A stretch of 64,000 nucleotides of DNA. Origin: Peteryoungia rhizophila. Lineage in GTDB: Bacteria > Pseudomonadota > Alphaproteobacteria > Rhizobiales > Rhizobiaceae. The stretch covers positions 496,001 through 560,000 of the forward strand of contig NZ_STGT01000001.1 in the NCBI RefSeq assembly GCF_004912145.1, written 5' to 3'. A program made the translations under genes and the position numbers. The notes under the pieces are model-generated. The model was not told the DNA's origin. It saw nothing but the letters and a program-made list of their open reading frames with translations, and made no database searches. Shown piece after piece: positions 56,574-64,000 of the stretch. Every line of letters begins with the position of its first letter. Positions within the stretch are counted from its first letter, which is position 1.

Positions 56574-58070
56574 TTACTTCATCGTCGGCATGACGAATTC
56601 GGCACCGTCCTTGATGCCGGACGGCCAACGGCTGGTGACCGTCTTGGTGCGGGTCCAGAACTTGATCGAGTCCGTGCCGTGCTGGTTCAGGTCACCGAAG
56701 GACGAGGACTTCCAGCCACCGAAGGAGTGGTAGGCGAGCGGAACCGGGATCGGCACGTTGATGCCGACCATGCCGATGTTGATGCGGCTGGCGAAGTCAC
56801 GGGCGGCGTCGCCGTCGCGGGTGTAGATCGCGACGCCATTGCCGTATTCGTGCTTCATCGGCAGGTCGAGGGCTTCTTCATAGGTCTTGGCGCGGACGAC
56901 CGAGAGGACAGGTCCGAAGATTTCGGTCTTGTAGATGTCCATATCAGGCGTGACGTTGTCGAACAGGCAGCCGCCGACGAAATAGCCATCCTCGTAGCCC
57001 TGGAGCTTGAAGTCGCGACCATCGACGACGAGCTTGGCGCCGGCTTCGACGCCACTGTCGATCAGGCCGCGAATGCGCGCCTGGGCTTCCTTGGTGATGA
57101 CAGGGCCGAGATCGGCCTTGTCGTCGGTGTACGGGCCGATGCGCAGGGATTCGACCATCGGGGTCAGCTTTTCGATCAGGCGGTTCGCCGTCTCTTCGCC
57201 GACCGGAACGGCCACGGAGATCGCCATGCAGCGCTCGCCGGCCGAGCCGTAGCCGGCGCCCATCAGCGCCTGAGCGGCCTGGTCGAGGTCGGCATCCGGC
57301 ATGATGATCATGTGGTTCTTGGCGCCACCGAAGCACTGGGCGCGCTTGCCGTTCATCGCAGCGGTCCCATAGACGTAACGGGCGATCGGGGTGGAGCCGA
57401 CGAAGGAGACGGCCGAGATATCGGCATGCGTCAGGATGCCGTCGACAGCCGACTTATCGCCGTTGACGACGTTCAAAATGCCGGACGGAAGGCCCGCTTC
57501 GATCATCAGTTCGGCAAGGCGGATCGGAACGGACGGATCGCGCTCCGAAGGCTTCAGGATGAAGGCGTTGCCGCAGGCGATGGCAGGCGCAAACATCCAC
57601 ATCGGGATCATGGCCGGGAAGTTGAACGGCGTGATACCGGCGCCGATGCCGACAGCCTGGCGGATGGAATACATGTCGATGTTGGGGCCGGCGCCTTCGG
57701 TGAATTCGCTCTTCGACAGATGCGGGATGCCGATAACGAATTCGCAGACTTCCAGGCCACGGATGATATCACCCTTGGCGTCTTCGATGGTCTTGCCGTG
57801 TTCGCGCGACAGGATTTCAGCAAGTGCATCCATATTGTCGTTCAGAAGCTGGACGTACTTCATGAAGACGCGGGCGCGGCGCTGCGGGTTGGTGGCGGCC
57901 CACTTGATCTGCGCGGCCTTGGCGTTCTCGACGGCTGCGTTCAGCTCTTCGGCGCTGGCGAGCGAGACTTCGCCCTGCACTTCGCCGGTGGCCGGATTGT
58001 AGATCGGCTGCTTGCGACCCGAGGTGCCGGCGACATGCTTGCCGCCGATGAAATGACCAACCTGATACAT
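56574..58070 (-). CDS. mmsA: CoA-acylating methylmalonate-semialdehyde dehydrogenase
   Basis: This 498-residue aldehyde dehydrogenase converts methylmalonate or malonate semialdehyde to propionyl- or acetyl-CoA in valine, thymine and inositol breakdown. It has 'GITPFNFPAMIPMWMF', 'FVGSTPIARYVY' and 'CFGGAKNHMIIMPDAD' with the MMSDH-specific residues, and the catalytic Cys in 'GSAGERCMAIS'. Length is typical. A dyad TTGATTT-CCAC-AAATCAA lies about 40 bases upstream and is a candidate regulator site, perhaps for the LysR protein encoded 1.6 kb away. Confidence 0.95.
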   Translation of the reverse strand: MYQVGHFIGGKHVAGTSGRKQPIYNPATGEVQGEVSLASAEELNAAVENAKAAQIKWAATNPQRRARVFMKYVQLLNDNMDALAEILSREHGKTIEDAKGDIIRGLEVCEFVIGIPHLSKSEFTEGAGPNIDMYSIRQAVGIGAGITPFNFPAMIPMWMFAPAIACGNAFILKPSERDPSVPIRLAELMIEAGLPSGILNVVNGDKSAVDGILTHADISAVSFVGSTPIARYVYGTAAMNGKRAQCFGGAKNHMIIMPDADLDQAAQALMGAGYGSAGERCMAISVAVPVGEETANRLIEKLTPMVESLRIGPYTDDKADLGPVITKEAQARIRGLIDSGVEAGAKLVVDGRDFKLQGYEDGYFVGGCLFDNVTPDMDIYKTEIFGPVLSVVRAKTYEEALDLPMKHEYGNGVAIYTRDGDAARDFASRINIGMVGINVPIPVPLAYHSFGGWKSSSFGDLNQHGTDSIKFWTRTKTVTSRWPSGIKDGAEFVMPTMK

Positions 58071-58108
58071 GGGTTTCCTCCTGAATTGTTATGGAGGCAG
58101 TATGCGCT

Positions 58109-58126
58109 TTGATTTCCACAAATCAA
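58109..58126. promoter_or_regulatory. Dyad upstream of mmsA
   Basis: TTGATTT and AAATCAA are perfect 7-base arms around CCAC. A third similar element (GATTTACGCA) follows within 20 bases. The shape (T-rich arm, short centre, A-rich arm) is compatible with a LysR-type T-N11-A site. Function is inferred from position, 39-56 bases before the mmsA ATG. Confidence 0.45.
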
Positions 58127-58176
58127 CGCGATGATTTACGCATCTGTTGTGCGCAGATTGAAGCAAGGTGGTTTCT

Positions 58177-59082
58177 TCACTTCCAAAGGGATGCCTCGAT
58201 CAAGGCACGATGGGCGGAAATCCCGGCCATCACGCCCGATGCGCTGGCGAGCGTTGCATTGTGCATGGGACTTGCCGCGTCGCCGGCTGCAAAGACGCCC
58301 GGCTCGCTGGAGCAACCCATCTGGACCTTGATGTGAAAGCCTTGCGGCCCCTCTTCCAGTTCCAGGCCGAGTTGCGCTGCCAACGGCGAGGCGATGGACA
58401 CTTTTGATTGGGCAAAGAGGGCATTCACTTCCACACTCCGTCCGTCTGCCAGGCGAACGGCATCGAGGCTCCGCCCTTCGCCAATCAGCTCCACCACGCG
58501 TTCCGTCTCAATCGTGACACCACGGGCGATGAGCATGGCCTGCTGCTCTTCCTCGAACGTGACGCCGGGTTCGACGAACATGGTCGTCCGGCCCCAATCC
58601 GGCAGAAGCCCGCCCTGATGGGCCGCGAGTGGTGACGAGGCGAGGATGCCGATCGGGCCACCGCCGATCTCATAGCCGTGGCAATAAGGGCAATGCAGGA
58701 CCGTGCGGCCCCAGCGCTCGGCAAGGCCCGGGATCGACGGGAGCGTATCGCTGACACCGACAGCAAGGACGAGCACCTGCGCCTCTGTGACACGGCCATC
58801 GGCCAGGCCGACTCTGAACCCGCCCAGGCGGCGTTCGGCTCTCTCAGCCTCCCCTTCCAGAAGCGTGAAGTTCGGATAGTGGGAAAGTTGCTCCAAAGCA
58901 CGGCGGCGGATCTCCGACGGTGCCACTCCGTCCTGACCGAGGAAGCCATGGGAGGCTTCTGCAAAGCGGTTGCGCGGCCTCCCGGCATCGATCAGCAGGA
59001 TGTTGCGACGGGTGCGGGTGAGCTGCATGGCGGCCGAGAGACCGGCGAAACTTCCACCCACGACGACGGCATCAAATTTCAC
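58177..59082 (-). CDS. Thioredoxin-reductase-like FAD oxidoreductase with CPYC centre
   Basis: This 301-residue flavoprotein has FAD motif 'VVVGGSFAGLSAAMQL' (residues 6-21), the redox pair C131-P-Y-C134 in 'VLHCPYCHGYE', and 'GVFAAGDAASP' near the C-terminus. The usual second dinucleotide motif GxGxxA is replaced by a 'GILASSPLAAHQGGLL' stretch, which is typical of a subfamily of uncharacterised reductases. It is divergent from an Rrf2 regulator with two cysteines, and a 21-bp palindrome lies between them. It may reduce a small redox partner or act in stress response; the substrate is unknown. Confidence 0.87.
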   Translation of the reverse strand: MKFDAVVVGGSFAGLSAAMQLTRTRRNILLIDAGRPRNRFAEASHGFLGQDGVAPSEIRRRALEQLSHYPNFTLLEGEAERAERRLGGFRVGLADGRVTEAQVLVLAVGVSDTLPSIPGLAERWGRTVLHCPYCHGYEIGGGPIGILASSPLAAHQGGLLPDWGRTTMFVEPGVTFEEEQQAMLIARGVTIETERVVELIGEGRSLDAVRLADGRSVEVNALFAQSKVSIASPLAAQLGLELEEGPQGFHIKVQMGCSSEPGVFAAGDAASPMHNATLASASGVMAGISAHRALIEASLWK

Positions 59083-59113
59083 GGGAAAGCCCTTTCATGT
59101 AACCTCTGCTGTT

Positions 59114-59134
59114 ATGTATCTTATTAAGTTACAT
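59114..59134. promoter_or_regulatory. 21-bp palindrome between the reductase and the Rrf2 gene
   Basis: The half ATGTATCTTA is mirrored by TAAGTTACAT around a central T with one mismatched pair. A wider dyad CATGTAAC/GTTACATG (59096-59103 and 59128-59135) overlaps it. It sits 32 bases from the reductase start and 87 from the Rrf2 start. It is the probable site of the Rrf2 regulator. Confidence 0.6.
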
Positions 59135-59220
59135 GAAGAACCCTCGTCAAGTCATGTCACTCGACTTGTTGCATGACGTCGTCTGCGCTACGCATGCGTT
59201 AAACAATGGAAGGAATGCCG

Positions 59221-59682
59221 ATGCGCGGGGATAGCCGCTTGTCCCGCATGCTGCATGTGCTGATCCATCTCGGACGCCGGAAGGAAGCTGCAACGTCGGA
59301 GATGATAGCCAAGATGCTCAACACCAATCCCGTGGTCGTTCGCCGGACGATGGCGGGCTTGCGCGAACGCGGCTATGTGCAGTCCGAGAAAGGCCATGGC
59401 GGGGGCTGGAAGCTCACCAGGAGCCTGGACCAGATCAGTCTCCTCGATGTCTATGAAGCACTTGAGCGGCCGGAACTCTTCTGCCTCGTCAGCGCGTCTG
59501 ACCATGCGGGTTGTCTCGTCGAGATATCGGTCAATGAAGCACTCGAGGATGCGCGGCGCGAGGCGGAGGCGCTGTTGCTCTCGCGGTTTGCGACGCTGAA
59601 GCTCTCGGACATCGCCGGCGACTTCGACAGGCGGATGGACATGCTGGGATTGAGCCCCGGCGCACATGGCTTCGACACATGA
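59221..59682 (+). CDS. Rrf2-family regulator with two cysteines
   Basis: This 153-residue protein has the Rrf2 winged helix ('TSEMIAKMLNTNPVVVRRTMAGL', 'SEKGHGGGWKLTR') and only two Cys, C88 and C98, at the place where Fe-S members have three. Sensing by a thiol or disulfide is more likely than by an Fe-S cluster. The start at 59221 has GGAAGG seven bases upstream; earlier Mets at 59206 and 59215 lie at or over this site. The divergent CPYC reductase is its likely target. Confidence 0.88.
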   Translation: MRGDSRLSRMLHVLIHLGRRKEAATSEMIAKMLNTNPVVVRRTMAGLRERGYVQSEKGHGGGWKLTRSLDQISLLDVYEALERPELFCLVSASDHAGCLVEISVNEALEDARREAEALLLSRFATLKLSDIAGDFDRRMDMLGLSPGAHGFDT

Positions 59683-59715
59683 GGCCTGGACACGCGGAAC
59701 GGAGGAGGCCTTGGC

Positions 59716-60597
59716 ATGAACTGGGATGACGTTCGCATCTTTCTGGCCGTGGCGCGCACGGGCCAGATCCTGGCGGCCTCCAGACGTCTGGGCCTGAACC
59801 ACGCCACGCTTTCGCGCCGGCTGACGGCGCTGGAAACGGCGCTGAAGACGCGGCTCTTCATCCGCCGCACGAATGGCTGCGAGTTGACCGCCGAGGGCGA
59901 AGCCTTTCTCGCCTCCGCCGAGCGCATGGAAACGGAAATGCTGGAGGTGCAGGCGCGGCTCGGGCGCACCGATACGCAAGTTGCCGGCACGGTCCGCATC
60001 GGCGCACCCGATGGTTTCGGCGTCTTCTTCCTCGCCTCGCGGCTGGGTGCGCTGATCGAGCGGCATCCGGAGCTGAAGATCCAGCTTGTGCCGGTGCCGC
60101 GCTCCTTCTCGCTGTCACAGCGCGAGGCGGATATTGCCGTGACGCTGGAGCGGCCGGATCAGGGGCGGCTCGTTTCGTCGAAGCTCGTCGACTATACGCT
60201 CGGCCTCTATGCCTCGAAGGGTTATGTCGAAGCGAACGGCTTGCCGGCAACGCCAGAGGAACTCAAGGCCCATCGCCGGATCGGCTATGTCGAGGACCTG
60301 ATCTTCACCCCTTCGCTGAACTACACCGGCGAGGTGATGCGCGACTGGAACGCGGGTTTCGAGATCTCGTCTGCGATCGGCCAGACGGAGGCGGTGCTTG
60401 CGGGCGCCGGCATCGGTATCCTGCACAGCTATATCGCGCGGCAGCACGAAAGCCTCGTGCGCGTCCTGCCTGATATCACGCTCCGACGAGCCTACTGGAC
60501 GACCTTCCATGAGAGCGCGCGGGAACTCGTGCGCGTGCGGGCTGTCGTGCAATTCCTGCAGGATGCCGTGGAGCAGGACCGGGCGATCTTTAGCTGA
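59716..60597 (+). CDS. LysR-family transcriptional regulator
   Basis: This 293-residue LTTR has an N-terminal winged helix ('ILAASRRLGLNHATLSRRLTALE') and a substrate-binding domain from about residue 90. The ligand is unknown. It starts 33 bases after the Rrf2 gene. In related rhizobia a LysR gene next to mmsA is common, and the dyad upstream of mmsA would suit it, so it may be the mmsA regulator separated by the reductase/Rrf2 pair. That link is inferred. Confidence 0.88.
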   Translation: MNWDDVRIFLAVARTGQILAASRRLGLNHATLSRRLTALETALKTRLFIRRTNGCELTAEGEAFLASAERMETEMLEVQARLGRTDTQVAGTVRIGAPDGFGVFFLASRLGALIERHPELKIQLVPVPRSFSLSQREADIAVTLERPDQGRLVSSKLVDYTLGLYASKGYVEANGLPATPEELKAHRRIGYVEDLIFTPSLNYTGEVMRDWNAGFEISSAIGQTEAVLAGAGIGILHSYIARQHESLVRVLPDITLRRAYWTTFHESARELVRVRAVVQFLQDAVEQDRAIFS

Positions 60598-60682
60598 TGA
60601 AGTTGGCCTATGCGCGGTGAGCGCTTTGAAGACGCTTTTCCGTCATGATCGACGCAGATAGACTGCGCCGATCTCGTCACCC

Positions 60683-61300
60683 ATGGATACTGACATGCGC
60701 CAGCCTTTGCTTCATCTCGGCCTTCCCGCCTTCCTGCTTGCACTTCTTTCGGCGCTTCCCGCCCATGCCCATGTGATGGACGGGCCGCTCGGCGGGTTCG
60801 GGTCAGGCTTCGGCCATCCGCTCGCCGGCTTTGATCATCTGCTCGCCATGCTGGCCGTCGGCCTTTGGGGCGCGCAGATGGGCGGGCGATCGGTCTGGAC
60901 GCTGCCGGCCACCTTCCCGATGATCATGTGCGTGGGTGGGATCATTGGCATGACCGGCGTCCTGCCGGACCAGCCGATCGAATACGGAATCGCGCTTTCG
61001 GTCATCGTTCTCGGCGGTGCGATTGCGGCGGCCTGGCGGGCACCGGAATGGGTGGCGCTGGTGCTGATTGCAGCCTTTGCGCTGATGCATGGCTATCCAC
61101 ACGGCGTGTTGGCACCCCGCGCCAGCGACCCTGCAGCCTTCACCGTCGGCTTCGTGGTCTCGACCGGCGTGATCCATGTGATCGGGATTGCGATTGGTGC
61201 AGGGCTCAAGCCGATCGGTGGCGGTCGGCTGGTGCAGGCACTCGGTGCTGCCATCTCGCTCGCTGGTGTCTGGTTCCTGTTTGGACTCATGACGGGCTGA
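60683..61300 (+). CDS. hupE: HupE/UreJ-family metal transporter
   Basis: This 205-residue membrane protein has a signal peptide (cleavage near AHA) and six helices with the metal motif 'FGHPLAGFDHLLAMLAVGLW' and 'LMHGYPHG'. HupE/UreJ proteins import nickel or cobalt. No hydrogenase or urease genes are in the window, so it probably supplies a metalloenzyme encoded elsewhere. A Met four codons later is an alternative start. Confidence 0.88.
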   Translation: MDTDMRQPLLHLGLPAFLLALLSALPAHAHVMDGPLGGFGSGFGHPLAGFDHLLAMLAVGLWGAQMGGRSVWTLPATFPMIMCVGGIIGMTGVLPDQPIEYGIALSVIVLGGAIAAAWRAPEWVALVLIAAFALMHGYPHGVLAPRASDPAAFTVGFVVSTGVIHVIGIAIGAGLKPIGGGRLVQALGAAISLAGVWFLFGLMTG

Positions 61301-61458
61301 ACCCGCTGTCGGCCCTGCGATCCGGGCGTTTTGCTGCATTGCGGCAGCATGGTTTCTGTTGACAAATCCCGATCAAACCGCACAAACGACGGCACCGGCT
61401 GCGACCGCTCCATCGGCGTGGCCATCACAACCGTGAACAGCTCAGGCACAGGCTCTCC

Positions 61459-62562
61459 ATGACCACGAATACCGCACTTCTCGACTTCCAGATTATTCCG
61501 AATGCCGCGCCCATGCCGGAAGCCGAGCGGCTGAAGGCTTTCGAAAACCTGGGCTTCGGAACGCTGTTCACCGACCACATGGCGGTGGTGCATTGGCATG
61601 TCGACAAGGGCTGGCACAGCCCTGAGGTTTCCGCCCGCAAGCCGTTCCAGATCGATCCGGCCGCAAGCGTGTTGCACTATGCGCAGGAGATCTTCGAGGG
61701 CATGAAGGCCTATAAGGGTGCGGATGGCCGCATCACGCTCTTCCGTCCGGAAGAAAATGCCCGCCGTTTCAACAAGTCTGCCGAGCGCATGGCGATGCCT
61801 GACGTGCCGGAAGAACTCTTCCTCAAGGCTGTCGAAGAACTGGTGAAGATCGACGCCAAATGGGTTCCGGAAGGCGAAGGCAGCCTGTATCTGCGCCCCT
61901 TCATGTTTGCGAGCGAAGCCTTTCTCGGCGTTCGACCCTCGCGCGAATACATCTTCTGCGTCATCGCCTCGCCTGTCGGCCCCTATTTCAAGGGCGGCAG
62001 CAAGCCGGTCACGCTCTGGGTCAGCGAGCATTATACGCGTGCAGCACCCGGCGGCACGGGCGCTGCCAAGTGCGGCGGCAATTATGCGGCGAGCCTTCTC
62101 GCCCAGAAGGAAGCGGCCGACCGCGGCTGCGACCAGGTCGTCTTCCTCGATGCCGCCGAGCACAAGTGGATCGAAGAGCTGGGCGGCATGAACGTCTTCT
62201 TCGTCATGGATGACAATACCGTGGTCACGCCGCCGCTCTCGGGCACTATCCTGCCCGGCATCACGCGCAACTCGATCATCAAGCTTGCCAATGAGAATGG
62301 CTTGAAGGTCGTCGAGCGTCCCTACTCCTTCGACGAGTGGATGGATGATGCGCGCAGCGGCAAGCTGCGTGAGGCCTTCGCCTGCGGTACGGCGGCCGTC
62401 GTCGCCGCTATCGGAACCGTACGCCATCCGGGCGGTGAATTCGTCATCGGCAATGCCGGCATCGGCATCGAAACGGAAAAGCTGCGCAACCAGCTGACCG
62501 GCATCCAGCGCGGCTCCGTCGCCGACACGCATGGCTGGGTGAAGGAAGTGGCCCGCGCCTGA
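61459..62562 (+). CDS. ilvE: Branched-chain amino acid aminotransferase
   Basis: This 367-residue class IV PLP enzyme carries the Schiff-base Lys in 'GAAKCGGNYAASLLAQ', plus 'LHYAQEIFEGMKAYKG', 'LYLRPFMFA' and 'EELGGMNVFFV', typical of IlvE/BCAT II. It interconverts leucine, isoleucine and valine with their keto acids. Together with mmsA (valine degradation) it gives this part a branched-chain amino-acid theme. A hairpin with T-run follows. Confidence 0.95.
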   Translation: MTTNTALLDFQIIPNAAPMPEAERLKAFENLGFGTLFTDHMAVVHWHVDKGWHSPEVSARKPFQIDPAASVLHYAQEIFEGMKAYKGADGRITLFRPEENARRFNKSAERMAMPDVPEELFLKAVEELVKIDAKWVPEGEGSLYLRPFMFASEAFLGVRPSREYIFCVIASPVGPYFKGGSKPVTLWVSEHYTRAAPGGTGAAKCGGNYAASLLAQKEAADRGCDQVVFLDAAEHKWIEELGGMNVFFVMDDNTVVTPPLSGTILPGITRNSIIKLANENGLKVVERPYSFDEWMDDARSGKLREAFACGTAAVVAAIGTVRHPGGEFVIGNAGIGIETEKLRNQLTGIQRGSVADTHGWVKEVARA

Positions 62563-62590
62563 GCGAGCAGCGGAGGCTCAAGGCTTCAGG

Positions 62591-62620
62591 ACCCCGTCAC
62601 GACAGCGCGGCGGGGTTTTT
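62591..62620 (+). terminator. Rho-independent terminator of ilvE
   Basis: ACCCCG (62591-62596) pairs with CGGGGT (62611-62616), which is followed by TTTT. It lies 28 bases after the ilvE stop. Confidence 0.7.
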
Positions 62621-62666
62621 CGTTTCCCAGGGAGCAGAGGACCGGCTCCCGCTCGACCGTCGCGCC

Positions 62667-62969
62667 CTATGCTTGCGATCGGCGAGAGACGCGCGGATCG
62701 AGGAGGTTGCTCACTGCCGCCGTTCGCCAATTGCGGATGCGGGCGCCGACACGATCGTCCCTGCGCCAGACGACTTGGGCATGCAGGACATCGAAACGAT
62801 CGCTGTACATGATGAAATGCTCGGCTGGATCGAGCCGGAGGTCTTCGGCGAGAACCAGCCTTATTCCCCTGGGGCTCCAGTCGGAGATCCAGCCGCGGAA
62901 ATGACAGCCGAACAGGAGGATGAGCGAGTTCGCTTCGCATGACTGACGCACAAAATCTCGACGCTCCAT
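62667..62969 (-). CDS. Small PilZ-domain protein
   Basis: This 100-residue protein has the PilZ layout: an RR near the start ('MERRDFVRQ'), then 'GWISDWSPRGIRLVL' in place of the D-x-S-x-x-G motif, and 'AQVVWRRDDRVGARI' at the end. PilZ domains bind c-di-GMP; here Arg and D-x-S-x-x-G residues are visible, so binding is possible. GGAGG is well placed before the ATG. It converges with ilvE. The output is unknown. Confidence 0.78.
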   Translation of the reverse strand: MERRDFVRQSCEANSLILLFGCHFRGWISDWSPRGIRLVLAEDLRLDPAEHFIMYSDRFDVLHAQVVWRRDDRVGARIRNWRTAAVSNLLDPRVSRRSQA

Positions 62970-63287
62970 CAGACCTCCGCTGGGCAGGCGGCAGTCAGAG
63001 CATCAATTTCGGAAGCGGCAAAGCCTGGATTGTGGGAGTTGTTGCCATCGGGTTAATGGCTTCGGTCGCATTTTATGGAACGTGGCGCAGACAGAGACGC
63101 CAGGTCCGGCATAGGATTTTCACCCCTGACCTTGCCGGATTCCGCCCGCCAGCCGTCGTGATTCCAGGCGACCCAAAACCGGCCTTGCTCTGCGCTATCG
63201 CGATGGATCATTGAAATGGAGAGCTAATTTTTCTGCATGGCGGGCAACCGAGGGGCACTCCAGCCTGTGAATACAGGTGCGTAGCCA
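62970..63287. other. Region with no supported gene
   Basis: This stretch of about 320 bases lies between the PilZ gene and the broken gene at the right edge. A 91-codon plus-strand frame (62939-63214) with one hydrophobic segment crosses it, but it overlaps the PilZ start and lacks a ribosome-binding site, so it is not called. No repeat or RNA structure was recognised. Base composition begins to shift toward A/T here. Confidence 0.4.
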
Positions 63288-63821
63288 TCAGTTTGCATCA
63301 ATAAGGCCGTTCAAACCGCGACTCAGGTCAGATGGTGAAAGATTGGCAACTTTCCTGACAACATTGGCAAGTTCGTATGCTTTCTTACCTGCTGATCTAG
63401 CGGCATCCTCAATATCGAATGGATTGTTTTCGAAGTGCTGTGCGTATCGGGCCTGGGCAGCCAACGCCTCACACTCGTTCAGGAAGTTCATGAGTCGATA
63501 CGCTAGTTTTGGATCGATCGATTCCCAATTTATATCAGCCGGTTACGCCAGAGGCTCGGGCAGAGTTATGCCGAGGGGGTCTTTGGTCTGAGCATAGTGC
63601 GCGGCTGCCGCTTTAAGCGCCTCTGCACAACTTATCGCATACGCATCAAGGGTGACTGCGACCCTGATACAAAGATAAGCTTTTTCCCGTTTTGACCGAG
63701 TATATGTTCGAGTTAAGTCACCAATCCACGTCAAAAGTGATGACGCAAATGCAGATATCACGCCCGTTCCGATGATGGCGAGTATGATCTCTTTCGTGCT
63801 CCAGATCGAGTCGTCAGGCAA
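63288..63821 (-). pseudogene. Hypothetical membrane-anchored protein broken by one in-frame TAA
   Basis: One frame runs 178 codons from the Met at 63821 to the stop at 63288 and is interrupted only by TAA at 63543-63545. The first part (92 aa) has a helix near residues 10-32 and ends LPEPLA. The next 17 codons, also open, read PADINWESIDPKLAYRL and lead straight into MNFLNECEALAAQ, so both pieces clearly belong to one protein. A one-base change from a Tyr codon could give this stop. The C-terminal piece has its own Met at 63491. The family is not recognised. A/T content is higher than in neighbours. Confidence 0.65.
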
Positions 63822-63945
63822 TATTTCACCCTAGGCTACATGCCAAGACCGGCATGGAATTGAAGGAACGCCACGCCGAAAAAGGTCTCTGAAACTCAGA
63901 CGCTCCTGAAAGCTCAATGATTATGAGTACTTATCAGGGAGAGAA

Positions 63946-64000
63946 ATGGTACGGTTGGGGGGAATTGAACCTCCGACCTCAGGTGCCACAAACCTGCGCT
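63946..64000 (-). tRNA. tRNA-His (GTG anticodon), 3' part, cut by the window edge
   Basis: On the minus strand the sequence has the anticodon stem-loop CAGGT-TTGTGGC-ACCTG with anticodon GTG, a variable region, a T-loop TTCAATT, and an acceptor strand ending in the encoded CCA. The base before CCA (discriminator 73) is A, as described for alphaproteobacterial tRNA-His, where most other bacteria have C73. The D-arm and 5' acceptor strand lie outside the window. Confidence 0.93.

Noticed and set aside
61301..61458. Leader peptide or attenuator upstream of ilvE
   Set aside because: No branched-chain-codon-rich short frame or alternative hairpins were seen; only a TTGACA near 61359 without a good -10 box.
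62939..63214. 91-codon plus-strand frame with one hydrophobic segment
   Set aside because: It overlaps the start of the PilZ gene, has no Shine-Dalgarno sequence and no recognised family.

Overview
The window looks like a stretch of chromosome, or a large chromosome-like replicon, from an alphaproteobacterium of the Rhizobiaceae. The evidence is a RirA-type iron regulator, a seven-subunit Mrp/Pha antiporter operon with fused A and B subunits, a fused SecDF, high GC content, and a partial tRNA-His whose discriminator base is A73, as known for alphaproteobacteria. Most genes are housekeeping or metabolic. No phage, insertion sequence or CRISPR array was seen. The least ordinary parts are the nine-gene sugar/polyol operon, the cox cluster, the FecR/CHASE2 pair and the right edge.

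Left part (1-22.9 kb). Positions 1-7777 hold a cell-surface-signalled siderophore uptake locus on the minus strand: FecI sigma factor, FecR, a TonB-dependent receptor with a signalling domain, then a binding protein, fused permease, FhuF reductase and the first 29 codons of an ATPase. From the receptor onward every junction is a 4-base stop/start overlap. The Pha/Mrp cation antiporter operon follows (8156-14156, minus), then a small XRE regulator, eptA-dgkA (lipid A phosphoethanolamine transfer and recycling of its diacylglycerol by-product), and a PepSY/cytochrome b561 pair divergent from an OmpR/QseBC-like two-component system. Next come secDF and a small unknown membrane protein.

Middle part (22.9-44.4 kb). 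Nine minus-strand genes form a catabolic operon: ABC sugar importer, SorC-family regulator, aldo/keto reductase, GlpD/EryB-like dehydrogenase, class I aldolase, FGGY kinase and GMC oxidoreductase. A sigma70-type promoter in front of the binding-protein gene is flanked by TTTATTGCA inverted-repeat elements, probably the SorC operator. The substrate is unknown; a polyol or pentose split to a triose phosphate plus an aldehyde fits the enzyme set. Then comes an alternative aa3-type oxidase cluster (CtaG, CopD-like, DUF2231, subunit II, fused subunits I+III). Its subunit I lacks the K-channel lysine and two D-channel asparagines. A FecR-domain secreted protein with a repetitive Asn-Gly tail precedes a CHASE2-PAS-degenerate GGDEF-EAL phosphodiesterase.

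Right part (44.5-64 kb). A polyamine block (DadA-like oxidase, PuuA-like ligase, PuuB-like oxidase, N-carbamoylputrescine amidase) is followed by gluconokinase and a second GMC oxidoreductase. rirA lies divergent from an Fe(III)-binding protein gene whose promoter carries two TGA-N9-TCA iron-responsive operator matches exactly 20 bp apart. Next are an M48 protease/DUF898 pair, a GFA protein, mmsA, a thioredoxin-reductase-like flavoprotein divergent from a two-cysteine Rrf2 regulator around a shared palindrome, a LysR regulator, hupE, ilvE and a PilZ protein. The last kilobase has lower GC, contains a gene broken by one in-frame stop, and ends inside tRNA-His(GTG).
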